Positions 42,118 through 52,131 of a stretch of 64,000 nt of DNA are shown in pieces. The stretch is from Calliopsis andreniformis (taxonomy: Eukaryota > Arthropoda > Insecta > Hymenoptera > Andrenidae). Location: the NCBI RefSeq assembly GCF_051401765.1, contig NC_135068.1, positions 2,108,001 to 2,172,000 of the forward strand, given 5' to 3'. Position numbers and translations under genes: made by a program. Each line of letters opens with the position of its first letter. Within the stretch, counting starts at the first letter, position 1. The notes under the pieces are model-generated. The model had not been told where the DNA came from, searched no databases, and was given only the letters and a program-made list of their open reading frames with translations.

Positions 42118-44724
42118 CGTTTACGGTGCAGGGGGCGTCGGATCCCCCAGTACCGGCGGGGATGGGAGTGGCCGACCGGGCTCCCCCGCGTCGTTATCCA
42201 TCGACCAGGAGAACGCTGTGGTAGACCACCAGGTCACAGCGTTCAGCACCACTACTGGTGAAGAGGCGTCCGGGGTAGGCACATCGTCTGCCCCGGCGTC
42301 TACTTCGACGTCTAACGCACCCAGGGTCGTTAGCGAGGTGATCCTCGCGCGCCCTGTGGTGCGTCTGGAGCGGCTGCCGGGAACAAGTTCCGGCCGCAGC
42401 CGCAGCCGCAAGATGTCCCCGTGGCGGTCCGCCTTGGCGGGCTTGACAGACGATAACGGGTGGGACTCCGCCAGTTCGGCGGGTTCCATCCGCTCGGTCC
42501 GGTTGCCCCGTGCCCCGCGACCCGCAGGAAGGAAGCGCGGACGTCCCCCGACCACAGGGGAGTACGTGGGCCTCGCAGAGGCGAAGCGCCAATTAATTCA
42601 GCTGACGCTGCAGGAGCGTCAGCTGAAGGAAGAAATAGAGGCCGAGGACCCCACGGTCATGGCGCCGCCAATCTCGAAATCCTGCGTACCCATCCGCGAG
42701 GACGAGCTCGCCGAAGAGATGCGGCACGCCCCATCTACCGACCTGGGCGCTCGGATCTTCGAGGAGTCAGAGACCATCCTGAAAGTGGCTAAATGCTCAA
42801 ACCATCTGAAGGGGTCGATGGTGCGCCAGCTGCGCGTGGCGGCATTAACCATCCGCCACGCGGCCGTCGAGCAGGCGAAGCGATCGAAGATATCCGACCG
42901 CGAGCGGAGCTGGAGCGCCTCGTGGCGCAGCTGAACACGCGCGTCGCCGAGTTGGAGGCCCGCCTCATGGGCCGCACTTCCCCGGCCCGCCGTGCGTCTC
43001 CGCCGAGGGTGAAATCCTCTCCGGCGGCACCACCTCCACCACCGCCGCGGCCACCAACGCCACCAACTCCTCCGGCACCTACATCGCCGAGGGTACAGCG
43101 CCAGCGGCCCGTCACTCGCGGATCATCGGGACCGCAACCCGACCCGCCTTATCAGGACCCCCTCGCCGGAGTCGAGGGCCTGATACGCCGCCTCTGTGGC
43201 GAGATGGAGGAGCGACTCGCGGCCCGCCTGGGCGCGCCACCACCACCACCTCCACCTCCATCCGCCGCACGCGGCCCGGCGAGCTACGCCGCTACCGCGC
43301 GGGCGCGGCCTGAACGCGCGCCGCGTGACCTACCGCGTCACGCTCGCGCTGCGGCGCACACGCGGCCACCTGCAGCTACCCCGCGGCCACCTACGGCCGC
43401 ACCAGCATCCGGGGGACAGACCGCAACGCAGAGGAGGCGAGCAAGGCGGCAGAGAAAGAAAGAAAGGGAGGCGGCGGAACGTAGAGCCGCCGATCCTCCA
43501 GCCGCGACCCGCCGCGCCGCCCCTCCTGTCGCCCGCCGCGCCGCACCACAGCGTGCCCGCGCTGCGACAACCACGGCGGCAACGAAGAACACGAAGTCGC
43601 CTGCTGCGGCCCTGCCGAGTGCCCGCAGCCAACGCCGCAGTAAGGCCGCCACGAGCGCGCGCCCGCCACAACCCGGCCCAAAGCCGGTCACACCCGCTCC
43701 CTCCCGCCCCTCTGCCGACACTTGGTCAAGAGTGGTCGGCAGAAAGGAGACGCGGAAGCTTGCGGCCGCGGAGCGAGCACGCGCTGCTCCCGCGCCGCCG
43801 ATCAGTGCGCCCAAAAAGGCGCCGCGCGTGCGTCCGCCCCGCGCACCGAAAAGGGCAGCGGTCAGCTTGACCCTGCCCCCTGACAGCGCCATGACCTACG
43901 CTGAGGTCATGGCGCGCGCGGTGGCGGGCGTACGCCTACAGGACGTCGGAATAACCGACTTAAAGTACCGAAAGGGCCGCACGGGGTCCTCCATTCTGGA
44001 GGTCCCCGGCCCAGAAAGCGCGCCCTGCGCTGATCGCCACGCAGAGAGGTTGACAGAAGTTTTCCGCGGCACGGACGTCAAAGTGTCCAGGCCCGTGAAA
44101 TGCGCCGAAGCGCGCATAAGCGGCCTGGACGAGTCCGTGACCGCGGAGGCGGTGGCGTCCGCTGTCGCAGGCATCGCCGGTTGCCGCACCGAAGAAGTGC
44201 GCACCAGCGTTGTCCGCCGATCCGCGTCCGGGCTGGGCACCGTTTGGCTTAGGTGCCCAGTCGCGGCCATGAACAAACTCATGGCCGCCGGGCGCATACG
44301 GGTCGGCTGGACATCGGCCCGGGTCGAGGCACTGGCTGTACGTCCCCAGTGATGCTTCAAATGCCTGGAGCTGGGGCACGTGCAGCAGAAGTGCCCAACA
44401 GAAGCAGACCGCCGCGCCAGGTGCTACACATGCGGTAGCACCGAGCACATGGCGCGGCAATGCACGGCACCGCCGAAATGCCCGGTCTGCACAGACCTGG
44501 GCCGCCCAGCCAACCATCGGCTGGGTGCAAAAGCCTGCGCGCCGCCACCGCCAAGAAGGGGGAGGACATCCCGCCCTTCACCCGGGGCGTCCGGCCAAGC
44601 TGGTCCGGACGCCTCGGCAACGAGGGATGAGTCAACGAAGCAGCCATCGATGGAAACACGGGCACCAGCGCCCGAACAGACGGAAGCAGGATCCGGCCGT
44701 GGGGAGGCCATGGAAACGGCATAA
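42098..44724 (+). pseudogene. R1-clade ORF1 (copy 2), frameshift and stop
   Basis: Same Gag-like protein as 14549-17206. Starts MTTIGINVYG, loses one G near 42900 (frame change between 42934 and the 42793-44352 frame), and meets a TGA at 44350-44352 exactly where copy 1 has CGG, just before the first zinc knuckle. The remaining frame to 44724 keeps the knuckles (CYTCGSTEHMARQC, CPVCTDLGR). Confidence 0.9.
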
Positions 44725-44727
44725 AGT

Positions 44728-45487
44728 TCACCCCCACGGCCAAAATCCTCCAGGCCAACCTCAACCACTCGGCCGTGTCGCAGGACCTACTGCAACAGAC
44801 GCTGGCCGAGCTTGGTGTGGGGTTGGCCGTCGCGGCGGAGCTATACAGGGTACTCGACCGCCCAAATTGGGCGGGAGATGCCCTCGGCTCCGTCGCGATA
44901 ATCGCCGACGGCTCCGCGGCCCTCTACGCTTTTGCGCATGCCCGCGGGTATGTCGCGGCGACCTACGGCGGCCTAGCGGTGATCGGTATCTACGCCCCGC
45001 CCAGTGCCCCCCTCGCGACGTTTGAGCGGCTGCTGGACGAGGTCAGGGACGTCGTGTCCCGCTCTCCAGTCAGCCGCACCCTAGTCCTGGGCGACTTCGA
45101 CGCCAAGGCTACGGCTTGCGGTTGTCCCGGGACAGACGCGAGGGGACAAACGGTGCTGGAATGGGCGGTGGGCGCGGGGCTCCTACTCCTCGACAGGGGC
45201 TCCGCAAGCACATGCGTGCGGTGGCAGGGCGAATCGATAGTCGACCTATCATGGGCGACGCCCTGCGTCGCGCGCTGTGTCACCGAGTGGAGGGTCGCGG
45301 AGGAGGCGGAATCGCTGAGCGACCACCTCCATGTGCTCATGCACGTATCCGCAGAACACCAAGACCCCACCCAGCCCGTCGCCCCAGGGGCGGTCAGCCG
45401 CCCCGCAGATGGGCCGCCAAGAAGATGGACGAGGACGCGCTGATGGCCGCCTCCCTCGCGATGGCCTGGCCGGAGCGCGCGGCGCAA
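44728..45487 (+). pseudogene. R1-clade ORF2, APE endonuclease part (copy 2)
   Basis: TPTAKILQANLNHSAV, LAVIGIYAPPSAPLATF, LVLGDFDAKATACGCPG and LSDHLHVL cover the endonuclease. A frame change follows near 45380. Homology to copy 1 ends near 45487, in the codons before the RT. RT is absent here; the 3' UTR reappears at about 46150. Confidence 0.85.
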
Positions 45488-46150
45488 GTTGCGCCGCGTG
45501 CGAGAGTGTGTTGGAAGTGTTATCGGTTCGAAGCAGTTTCTCGTTACTCTTGTTCGGAAGATTTGAGAAAATTATTCTATCTTCGAATTTTTTGGAGTGG
45601 GGAGTCGGCCCTAGGCGAGAAATAAGACAATAGATAAGGATAGTCTAAGTAGATTTTATATGTTAGGATAAGTGTAAGACAGGGACACCAAGTGCCGTGC
45701 CCATAGTCGAGAAATAAGACAATAGATAAGGATAGTATAAGTAGATTTTATATGTTAGGATAAGAGTGAGACAAGGACACCAAGTGCAAGTGCCGTGCCT
45801 CGTACAATCTCGAACAGTGAGTGAAAAGAGAGACACTCTATCGGGACACGCGAGAGTGCGAAAAAGACAAAGTGTGCTAACAGTAGAGACAGTGAGTGCG
45901 AAAAGGACGCTCTATCGTGTACGCTGCGGATAAGAAGAGGACAGAGATAGATAGCGCTCAGTTTATCGATCGGAGACGCCGACTGCGCGTCCACCAGTAA
46001 CGGGAGCGAGCGTCTATCGGCTGGACGAGCAAAGTAGGAACGGACTCGAGTGAGAACAAGATATTTTTATTATAAAAATATATTATTTGTGTCTATGTGT
46101 TCAGCGAGGAAGGCCTCGCGCGCCCTTACGAAGTGAACAAGTCTACCGTC
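45487..46150. other. Unassigned insert with a 92-bp tandem duplication
   Basis: Occupies the place of the missing RT in R1-clade copy 2. A 92-bp unit (cgagaaataagacaatagat...) occurs twice at 45616-45800. No coding motif. Confidence 0.5.
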
Positions 46151-46426
46151 CAGATATCTGCCTCGCGCTACGCGCCCAGCGCCCGCGGCCACGTGGGGAG
46201 GTCCAACTCCCCACCGAAGAAGGAACTCCGCCGCGCTGGTAGCGGCGGAGAGTAGCGCCGGAGGGCTCCGGTAGTGTTCGAAAGAGTTCCCGGAGTCCCC
46301 CTCATGCGCTGAAGATGGCTACCGTGGAGTTTTAGTGGGTGCAAGCCCCACACTACCCCGGGATTCCCCCAACCCGGGGTGTGCGTTAAGCATTTCTCCA
46401 CGTTAAAAAAAAAAAAAAAAAAAAAA
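46150..46426 (+). mobile_element. R1-clade 3' UTR with A22 tail
   Basis: Nearly identical to 50070-50338 (cgcggccacgtggggagg, ctccgccgcg, gttcccggagt, the terminal block from gtggagttttagtgggtgc to gcatttctcca), ending in 22 A (46405-46426). It is followed at once by a telomere-like unit. Confidence 0.85.
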
Positions 46427-46442
46427 TGGGTTAGATCCAGGT
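46427..46442 (+). repeat. Telomere-like unit after poly(A)
   Basis: Reads tgggttagatccaggt. The same GGGTTAGATCCAGGT precedes the 5' end of this element at 41738-41753, so it may be a target-site duplication of about 15 bp, and it follows another poly(A) at 50339. Confidence 0.75.
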
Positions 46443-46459
46443 CCCCGCGGGTGTTGACG

Positions 46460-46508
<49 letters not shown>

Positions 46509-46510
46509 AA

Positions 46511-46547
<37 letters not shown>
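46443..46547 (+). rRNA. 28S rRNA gene fragment up to the R2 site
   Basis: Contains gtgttgacgcaatgtgattt, ctgcccagtgctctgaatgt, gcgcgggtaaacggcgggag and taactatgactctct, the conserved 28S segment immediately upstream of the R2 insertion site. No downstream 28S sequence (tagccaaatgcctcg) is present, so it is a fragment, not a gene. Confidence 0.9.
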
Positions 46548-48246
46548 GAACTATGACTCTCTCTCCAAGCCCGATGACGGAATATATCATGGACAGATAC
46601 AGCAGGGGTACTACCACCTTGACGTGTGGCACTTGGGAATCTGACGTTATACATCCGACTTGTGGAGTCAAACAGGGTGACCTCCTTTCGCCCATTATAT
46701 TTAATATGATAATGGACAGCCTCCTCAAGCGATTACCTCCCGAGGTAGGGGTCGAACTCGGTGATATCCGCTATAACGCGCTCATCTTTGCTGATGATAT
46801 CATCTTTTTGGCAACAACACCGAATGGCCTCCAGTTGACTATCGACACAGCGACAGATTTCCTAGCCCGATGCGGACTTTTCATCAATCCCGCAAAATCG
46901 TTCATAGTGACCTTACGCAATGTACCCCGTGTGAAAAAGTCGGTGGTAGATGCAAGAGCCCAGTTTCTATGTCGAGGACAAAAGCTTCCATCTCTTAAGA
47001 GAGAGGACGAATGGAAGTACCTGGGAATCCCTTTTACGTCAGAAGGACGCTCCATAACGCAACCTGAGGTCCAACTAAACGAGGCAATTGACAGGTTGAA
47101 CAAAGCGCCGCTTAAGCCCCAACAAAGGCTCTTTGCACTCAGGGTAATGGTCCTACCAGGACTATACCACCTCTTAACCCTGGGCAACACAACGCTGAGT
47201 CGACTGAAGAAAGTCGACAAGCTTGTGCGCGCCACGGTCAGGAAATGGCTCAATCTACAGCACGACACTGTCAGTGCCTACTTCCACACGAGCGTGAAAG
47301 ATGGAGGGCTATCTATTCCATCAATGAGATGCCTCATGCCTCTGCTCCCTCTTGTAAGCCTACCAAGCCTCACCCTCTTGGGCTTGGTAGGCTTACAAGA
47401 GGGAGCCAAACGACCAACACCTTCCTCACCCAAGAAATACAGCGCACAGTGCGTAGGCTAACAGAAAACCATCTTGACATTGATTCCTCAGTGAAACTAG
47501 AAGATAGATGGGCGAGATTACTACATTCGTCCTACGATGGCAAAGGCCTCAGAGAATCCAGGAAAGTACACCAACAGCATCAATGGGTAGTAGAAGGAAA
47601 CCGCTTCTTAAGCGGCAAGGATTACATTAACGCTGTTAAATTGAGAATCAACGCGCTTCCGACCAAATCCAGAACATCACGCGGACGGCATGCAAACCGT
47701 CTGTGCCGAGGCGGCTGCAACGCAGGCGAAACACTCAACCATGTGATCCAACAATGCCACCGTACGCATAGGGCGAGAATTGAGAGGCATAACGCTATCA
47801 CAGCGTATATCAAACGAGCCCTACAGCAAAAAGACGTGAGAGTCGAGAATGAGTTTCATTTTAGAACGTCCAATGGACTTAGTAAACCCGACCTCATTGG
47901 AATAAATGGAGCAACGGCAACCGTGCTTGATGCACAAATCGTGAGTGAGCACATGGACTTAGACACAGCGCACAAAAATAAGGTCGAGAAGTACAAACAC
48001 CTGCGTGAAGCCATAAAGGAGAGATACGGAATCAAGGACGTATCCTTCACATCTGTCACACTATCATACCGTGGCGTATGGAGCGTATCGTCGGCCCAAG
48101 ATCTAGTGAAGCCGAACATCCTGAAAAAGAAGGAGTTGAAAGTAATCGCAACTCGGGTCCTGGTGGGAGGATTTATCAGCTTCGGAAGGTTCAATAGGAC
48201 AACTTCTACCCGGAATAACACCGTACCGCCAACGGGCATTGGATAA
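46548..48246 (+). pseudogene. R2 retrotransposon ORF, 5'-truncated and frameshifted
   Basis: Inserted at the canonical 28S position after an extra copy of aactatgactctct. RT part in 46553-47461 with CGVKQGDLLSPIIFNMIMD and the catalytic FADDIIFLA, then a frame change at a 26-bp inverted repeat (47344-47406). The C-terminal part, to the stop at 48244-48246, holds the CCHC motif (CRGGCNAGETLNHVIQQC) and the restriction-like endonuclease (KPDLIGINGATATVLDAQIV, PD...D). The N-terminal zinc fingers and Myb region are missing, as in ordinary 5'-truncated R2 copies. Confidence 0.9.
47344..47406 (+). repeat. Perfect 26-bp inverted repeat within R2 ORF
   Basis: Arms 47344-47369 and 47381-47406 (gctccctcttgtaagcctac... 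and its exact complement) around an 11-bp spacer. It lies just after the RT domain, where the reading frame changes. Confidence 0.95.
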
Positions 48247-48296
48247 GTGAAGAACAGCGGAATCGGACCACCATGGTACTACCTGCCATCTCAGGC

Positions 48297-48424
48297 ATAA
48301 TACAGTTGGAGTTTTAGTGAGTATGCCCTGTGAACGGGAGAGTCCCACATAACCGGTCGACAACACCTGACCGGTATGCGTAACGCATTTCTCCAACTAT
48401 AAAAAAAAAGAAAAAAAAAAAAAA
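48297..48424 (+). other. Structured 3' tail of the R2 element
   Basis: From gttggagttttagtgagt to gcatttctccaactat followed by A9-G-A14. It can close a TTGGAG/CTCCAA stem with an internal ACCGGTC/GACCGGT hairpin. It resembles the R1-clade tail at 46320-46404 and 50214-50299. Confidence 0.7.
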
Positions 48425-49441
48425 TTTTAGACAGCGAACTTAACAAGTGAAGGAAATACTTCACGTGGTCCCTTCTACGGCCACAGGGTTCTTTTACTCA
48501 CCCAAAACAAACGGTGGCCTTGGTTTACCTCGATATGAGCATACAATAAAGCTGGCGGTATTGAAAAGTGCAATTAAGATGAAGGTCTCTAGAGATCCGG
48601 CTGTTACAGGTGCACTAAATGATAATACGGAGGCCAAACTTAAATTAACTGCCAACTCCCTTAGAATTAATTGGCCGGCTACTCTAGAAGATATAGAACG
48701 CGCTAAAATCAGGTTAAAAAGAGAACATCTACAACAATGGATGGACTTAGGCAGTCAAGGCCAAGGAGTACGAGACTTTGCTGCAGATCGTACAGGCAAT
48801 TGCTGGCTGAAACTTAAAGCTATAACTTGTTAAAACCGTCCCGCTTTATTGATGCCATTAGACTAAGAACTAATACTTTTGGTACCAAGGTTGTGCTAGC
48901 AAGAGCGACTAAGCGGACAGATATACAATGTAGACGCTACAAGTGCCAACCAGAAACGCTTGGACACATTCTAGGACTATGCACGCACACAAAACCCTTA
49001 CTTATAAAAAGGCATGATGAAATTAAAATGTTTTTAGCCGACAAGTTCGCGTGAAATCACGAGATATCCATTGAACCTCGTACCATGACTGAAGGTAATT
49101 CGTATAGGCCGGACCTCATAATTAAAAATGAGGCACGGACATTCATAGTCGACGTGACAGTCCGCTATGAGAATCGCGAATACCTTCAGCTAGCGCATAA
49201 AGAGAAAATCACCAAATACGCGGCTTGTGCGGATGAGCTCAAAAAACGATATGGGTGTAGAGAATGTAAAGTCATCCCAATAGTGGTAGGAAGTAGAGGC
49301 GCCATACCACCGAACACACGACAAAACTTAAAGTTGCTAGGGATGAAAGAGAATGACATTAAAACAATTTCGTTAATAGCCTTGCGTGCACCAATAGAAA
49401 TTGCAAACATATTTATAGACTACAATGAAGAAATTACTTGA
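48425..49441 (+). pseudogene. Second R2-clade element, C-terminal part
   Basis: Three frames: 48447-48833 (PSTATGFFYSPKTNGGLGLP, region after RT), 48827-49054 (CCHC motif CQPETLGHILGLCTH) and 49085-49441 (endonuclease YRPDLIIKNEARTFIVDVTV, then KYAACADELKKRYGC). Sequence differs strongly from the R2 at 46548-48246, so a separate lineage. It is 5'-truncated and starts right after the R2 poly(A). Confidence 0.8.
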
Positions 49442-49579
49442 AGTCTTAAAGTTTTCTTATTTTTATATACTAACTTAGTCTATTTTTTAGCAATTTTTAG
49501 CCTTTTATTCTTTAGCAATCTAGTCATTTAATGTATGTATTTTATCCTATCTAGTCATTTATACACCTTGTCAATTTTA

Positions 49580-49716
49580 ATATGTCCTCTTCTCTTCTTT
49601 TTCTTTCTCTCTCTTTTTTTTCTTCTTCTTTTCTTTTCCTCTTTTCTTTTTCCTTTTCGTTTTCTTTTCTTTCTTCCTTCTTTACTTTTTTCTTTTCTTC
49701 CTTTTTCTTTTCTCCT
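49580..49716 (+). repeat. Polypyrimidine tract
   Basis: Almost pure T/C (ctctt, cttttc units) for about 135 bp. Confidence 0.9.
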
Positions 49717-50296
49717 TCCGCTCGCGCAGAACGAAGAGGGGCGCGTCGAGCGGCGGGGCGGCGGTTACGGGCCACCCCAGTCACAGGTGGGGCTGGTCCC
49801 CCCTGAACTGCTCCCGCGTCCTTCGGCCGGGCGGATACACTACCCGCTCGGCAGCAACAGGCGGTTCCCGCGCTCAATGGCGCGGCGGGCTCGGCTACTG
49901 AGCCCGTCAGCCGCGCGCGGGACCGCCAGGGCCTGAGGTCACCGGGTTCGGGACCCGGTGGTCTCCTCTCAAAAGGCCCAGAAGGGGCGTAGTCGAGGGT
50001 GTGGCCCCCTCGGCGGCGCCAATCCCAAAATGGGAATAATAAGTGGTTGCGGGCGCTGGGCGCGTAGCGCGAGGCGTCCGCGGCCACGTGGGGAGGATTG
50101 ACTCCCCACAGAAGACGGAACTCCGCCGCGAAGTTAGCGGCGGAGGTGGCGCAGGGGGGCTCCAGAAGTATTCGACAGAGTTCCCGGAGTCTCCCCTCAT
50201 GCGCCGATGTTGGCCACCGTGGAGTTTTAGTGGGTGCAAGCCCCACACTACCCCGGGAATCCCCAACCCCGGGGTGTGCGTTAGGCATTTCTCCAA

Positions 50297-50338
<42 letters not shown>
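49717..50338 (+). mobile_element. R1-clade 3' end with A39 tail
   Basis: GC-rich ORF2 tail and 3' UTR, ending in 39 A (50300-50338). Compared with the other 3' UTR (46150-46426), a 25-bp block next to gcggccacgtgg (about 50054-50078 here, 46163-46187 there) is exactly inverted. Confidence 0.8.
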
Positions 50339-50341
<3 letters not shown>

Positions 50342-50353
50342 TTAGATCCAGGT
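50339..50353 (+). repeat. Telomere-like unit after poly(A)
   Basis: Gggttagatccaggt, identical to 41739-41753 and 46428-46442. The following RT frame could also be read back into it (tta gat = LD), so coding origin is not excluded. Confidence 0.6.
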
Positions 50354-50730
50354 TGATGCTTTGAAGGACACTTCGACCGCCTAGTCCCACAGTTTGTGGC
50401 CACGTCGACCATGCCTGGTCGACTTTTGCCCAACCTAGGCGGACCCAACCAGAAGGTACGCCGCCTCTATGTGGGAGTGGTGCAGGCCATGGCCCTTTAC
50501 GGATGTCCCGTATGGGCCCGCGGCCCGGTGGTCAGCCGGAGCACGCAGTGCATGCTGCGCCGCGTGCAGAGGCTTATGGCCATCCGGGTCGTGCGTGGTT
50601 ACCGCACCCTACCCCACAAAACGGCGGCGGTTCTGGCGGGTGTCGTCCTCTTCGACATCCAGGCGGAGGCAAGCGCCGAGCTATATCGGCGTCTGCAAGC
50701 CCTCCGTCTGGATGGGGATGCCATCCAGCC
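50354..50730 (+). pseudogene. R1-clade RT thumb-region fragment
   Basis: CFEGHFDRLVPQFVATSTMP, GRLLPNLGGPNQKVRRLYVG, VVQAMALYGCPVWARG and IRVVRGYRTLPHKTAAVLAG are the connection/thumb region of an R1-clade RT. Broken on both sides and followed by Copia sequence. Confidence 0.8.
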
Positions 50731-50732
50731 AT

Positions 50733-51826
50733 GCCCAAGGAGCCGCAAACGAAGAAGGAAGCATTAGAATCGACTGATAGCGATAAATGGTTGAAAGCAA
50801 TCGAAGAAGAACTTCAATCGCATAAGAAACACTCCATATGGAAGGTAGTCAAAAAAACCAAAATACAAAAACATAATCAGTAGTCGCTGGGTATTTAGAA
50901 TAAAAAGCAATAATACATACAAGGCGAGACTGGTAGCCTGAAAGTACCAAACTTTTGAATGCGAAGGAACTTACTCTCCAGTGGGCAAACTAATAATGTT
51001 GCGGATTGACTGTGTGGGTCGGCGGCGGATGCGCACAAAGTTACTGCGCAACCGCGCGACCGGCAGCATTCGGTGGCGAATGAGCTCCCGAGTCGGCTGG
51101 CGTATCGCTGAATCAGATGTCAGCACCGTCCGGCGGCGATTTGGGTATCGATAATCGATTGTTGGATTAACCAATCAAGTTTAAATAACGAGGCTTCCAG
51201 GTCGATCTCCATCTCGCTCGCCCGACCGGCTGACGAAGGGGCGAGACGACTCGTGTCTCGTGTGTTGTGTGCTCTCTCTCTGCCGTACCGAATCCTTTTT
51301 TTTCGCGACGTCGTGCGTCTCTTGACCGGTCGTAAGAAAACGGTAACCGCAGCTGCGAAACCAGTTATTTCACTTACGTGAGAAACAATAATCAACGACT
51401 GTTCAAGTTAGGTTATTAATTTAATCAATTTCTCTGTTCAAACCTTGTTTTGCTTACATATTTAAGTTTTTTGTACAGTGACTTGTAACAACGAACCCGT
51501 TGGGTGAAATAAACATTATTAATTTCCAAAACTAATTTTCTCTAACTATTAGTGCTAAACAAATAACATTAAGAAGCCTACTAGTTATAGCAAATGAAGA
51601 GAAAATGTTCATTGAACAAATGGACGTGAAAACCGCATTCCTACACGGTATGCTGAAGCAGGAAATATACATGCACCTGCCCGATGATATGAAGAATTAC
51701 GAATATGTATGTAAATTGAATAAGTCGTTATACGGATTTAAACAAGGTCAAAAATTTTGGAATAACACATTTCATAATTTCATGATTGAGAACAAATTTG
51801 AATGCTCGCCACACGATATGTGCTTA
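50733..51826 (+). pseudogene. Copia reverse transcriptase, split by a solo LTR
   Basis: N-terminal part with KEALESTDSDKWLKAIEEEL and SIWKVVKK to about 50883, then frameshifted to 50996 (RWVFRIK, TYSPVGKL). After the LTR it resumes at about 51567 (LRSLLVIANEEKMFIEQMDV, KTAFLHGML, CKLNKSLYGFKQGQKFWN) and stops at 51826 in foreign sequence. May be the other half of the Copia at 39117-40178, with integrase missing. Confidence 0.85.
50997..51561 (+). mobile_element. Solo LTR (family X, copy B), 5-bp target duplication
   Basis: TGTTGCGG...CTAAACA, flanked by AATAA on both sides (50992-50996 and 51562-51566). AATAAA at 51508-51513. Same family as 10837-11396, in opposite orientation. Confidence 0.92.
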
Positions 51827-52131
51827 TATACAGTATGTCCCACGAAATCCTGGACAGTCGATTATTTGCTAACCTATTAAAGATACGAAAAAAGTTTTTA
51901 TATGAAATTGAATGGCAAGAGGGGGCTGATTTATTGGCCGTAACAATTTTCTTTTATCATTATTGTTTAGAGAGATATGAAAGTTAAGTTTGGTTTTTTA
52001 AATGGGATTATATATATATTTTTTGATCAATAGATAGTACGTTTCACGACGAATTCAGCAAACATTAATGTATACACCTTTTTTCAAATAGTTTTTAAGA
52101 TATTACGCGTAAAAGTTTACTGATTTTCGGT
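51827..52131. other. Unidentified transposon-like insert
   Basis: The Copia frame ends where cagtatgtcccacgaaatcc begins, resembling a DNA-transposon end; the other end is not visible before BEL sequence starts. Confidence 0.4.

Noticed and set aside
46553..48246. Assigning this element to the R1 clade because its 3' tail resembles the R1-type tail
   Set aside because: The CCHC plus PD...D endonuclease and the 28S junction are R2 features; the tail similarity is reported as a finding instead.
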